Source: Poa pratensis (lineage: Eukaryota; Streptophyta; Magnoliopsida; Poales; Poaceae). From it: a stretch of DNA of 64,000 nt. A program made the position numbers and the translations under genes. Position 1 is the stretch's first letter, and each line of letters begins with the position of its first letter. Location of the stretch: assembly GCA_947311845.1 (NCBI GenBank), contig CAMZMU010000116.1, positions 2,725,492 through 2,789,491 of the forward strand. The letters run 5' to 3'. This document shows, in pieces, positions 63,501-64,000 of the stretch. The notes beneath the pieces are model-generated. The model was not told the DNA's origin. It did no database searches and saw only the letters and a list, made by a program, of their open reading frames with translations.

Positions 63501-64000
63501 GCTCGTTCATTGCCTGTATTATATTATCCTGACTATATATATATATATCCTTTTGTACGCTATTATGCAGAATGAAGATGCTGGAATGCAAAAGAACTCG
63601 AGTTTTTGAGGTTGGGTTCGTTGACCCATATATCGTGAATTCATATACTTTAGTCAATTCCCCAAAGACGTGGAGAATGACCTGACCACCTTTTTAACCA
63701 TGCAACATTTCTGTACGGAAATACTATTTCCTTACAACTTCAGGTGAGTGTTTCTGTCTTGTACATATTTTTATTTGGCTTTCTCGATGTTAAGTGTAAT
63801 TGATGAGCTATGCATGTCTGCTTTATGTAAACGTCCGCAGGCCACTGGATTCTGCTAAGCATTCAACCTGACAAGTCCATAGTTGAAGTCCAAGACTCAT
63901 TAAGTTGGGACCAAGCGTTGTGGTCCGACATGAAAGAAATGCTCAACAAGTAATTTCAATCATTATCGCATTATATCGCCCTCTTTCGTTCGTTCCCTGA
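60594..64000 (+). CDS. second CACTA gene: DUF8039-like region and Ulp1-type protease, partial and frameshifted
   Basis: ATG 60594 follows acceptor TTTGCAG. The first exon (acidic repeats DIIHGPEDIIHG, GEGEVGEGEADEGE) ends GAG/GTGCAT (60881); the next starts at 60972 (PSGSSKSSVRTKRGPAKKLG). Then YHHTMGPGGYAHNIPKWEKL, ARNWFYGHGGTLD, PCELHLKVYNLSMKVAVGYA (DUF8039-like), a Pro/Ser/Gln repeat region with HSPAQ motifs (62490-62640), and LARAQSEQNKG to SILSCYCL with donor GTAAGT at 63465. Further exons at about 63571-63743 and 63841-63952 give GHWILLSIQPDKSIVEVQDS, carrying the His and Asp of the C48 (Ulp1/SENP) family; the Cys would lie beyond the window. Frames shift near 61366 (missing T), 61510, 62100 and 62890. 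Confidence 0.7.

Larger units (their letters stand above)
52942..64000 (+). mobile_element. large CACTA element(s), continuing past the window
   Basis: Begins CACTAGTAGAAAAACCACCT at 52942. Subterminal inverted repeats, a TNP2-type transposase gene (53495-56817), a second repeat class with a small ORF (57420-58461), a second block of TTGGTCCCGG inverted repeats (59035-59190) and a second gene (60594 on) all read on the plus strand. No closing CTAGTG terminus is seen before 64000. A single Caspar-like element with two genes is possible. The TTTAGTCCCGG repeats at 57.5-57.7 kb belong to another CACTA family, so a mosaic or nested origin is also possible. Confidence 0.8.

Overview
The window is nuclear DNA of a grass, most likely a Triticeae species (wheat, Aegilops or barley type). 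The signs are nested LTR retrotransposons, CACTA elements whose subterminal repeats are built on TTGGTCCCGG or TTTAGTCCCGG, a short Stowaway-type MITE, tRNA-derived SINEs and plant gene families (F-box, NAC, DC1, FBD, NRAMP). There are no operons or bacterial signals. Most of the 64 kb is transposable elements. Host genes are few, and most are interrupted or reduced to fragments.

Layout. 1-6615: 3' part of a decayed Ty3/gypsy element of the Tat type (gag, protease, RT, RNase H, a second archaeal-type RNase H, integrase, 3' LTR), with an array of hairpin repeats in its 3' non-coding region. It sits inside a second gypsy-type element on the minus strand, of which a leader ORF, the tRNA-Met primer site and one complete 4.29-kb LTR (7551-11840) remain. 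11884-16695: a PIF/Harbinger element (TAA target duplication) that keeps only its Myb-like ORF1. It is split by a 2.7-kb CACTA element (AGT target duplication). 18241-23998: a multi-exon F-box gene whose last exon ends in a transposon-protein-like domain. 24116-25184: a non-autonomous hAT. About 25.4-26.5 kb: a broken NAC-like gene.

27633-28760 and 37519-38710 are two copies of one promoter/5'UTR/intron segment. The right copy leads into a three-module DC1 (C1-like zinc finger) gene; the left copy has lost its gene. Between them lie non-LTR debris, a CACTA remnant and a very young, intact Ty1/copia element (32662-37482) with 180-bp LTRs that I read as identical. 41.4-42.2 kb is an F-box/FBD remnant. 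42615-48434 is a block of captured gene pieces (formate-tetrahydrofolate ligase, WDR3/UTP12, an unknown coiled-coil exon), bounded by a 24-bp direct repeat and containing Helitron-like termini. 48.4-52.9 kb holds a LINE tail, a MITE, an isolated NRAMP last exon and a possible PIF-bHLH fragment. 52942 to the end is one or more CACTA elements with a TNP2 transposase, a small accessory ORF and a second gene ending in an Ulp1-type protease domain.

Two themes cross these regions. First, insertions are nested and give clean relative ages. Second, many reading frames (F-box, DC1, CACTA transposase) break by loss of a single base, mostly a G or C in a homopolymer. This raises the possibility that some apparent pseudogenes are consensus errors in the assembly.
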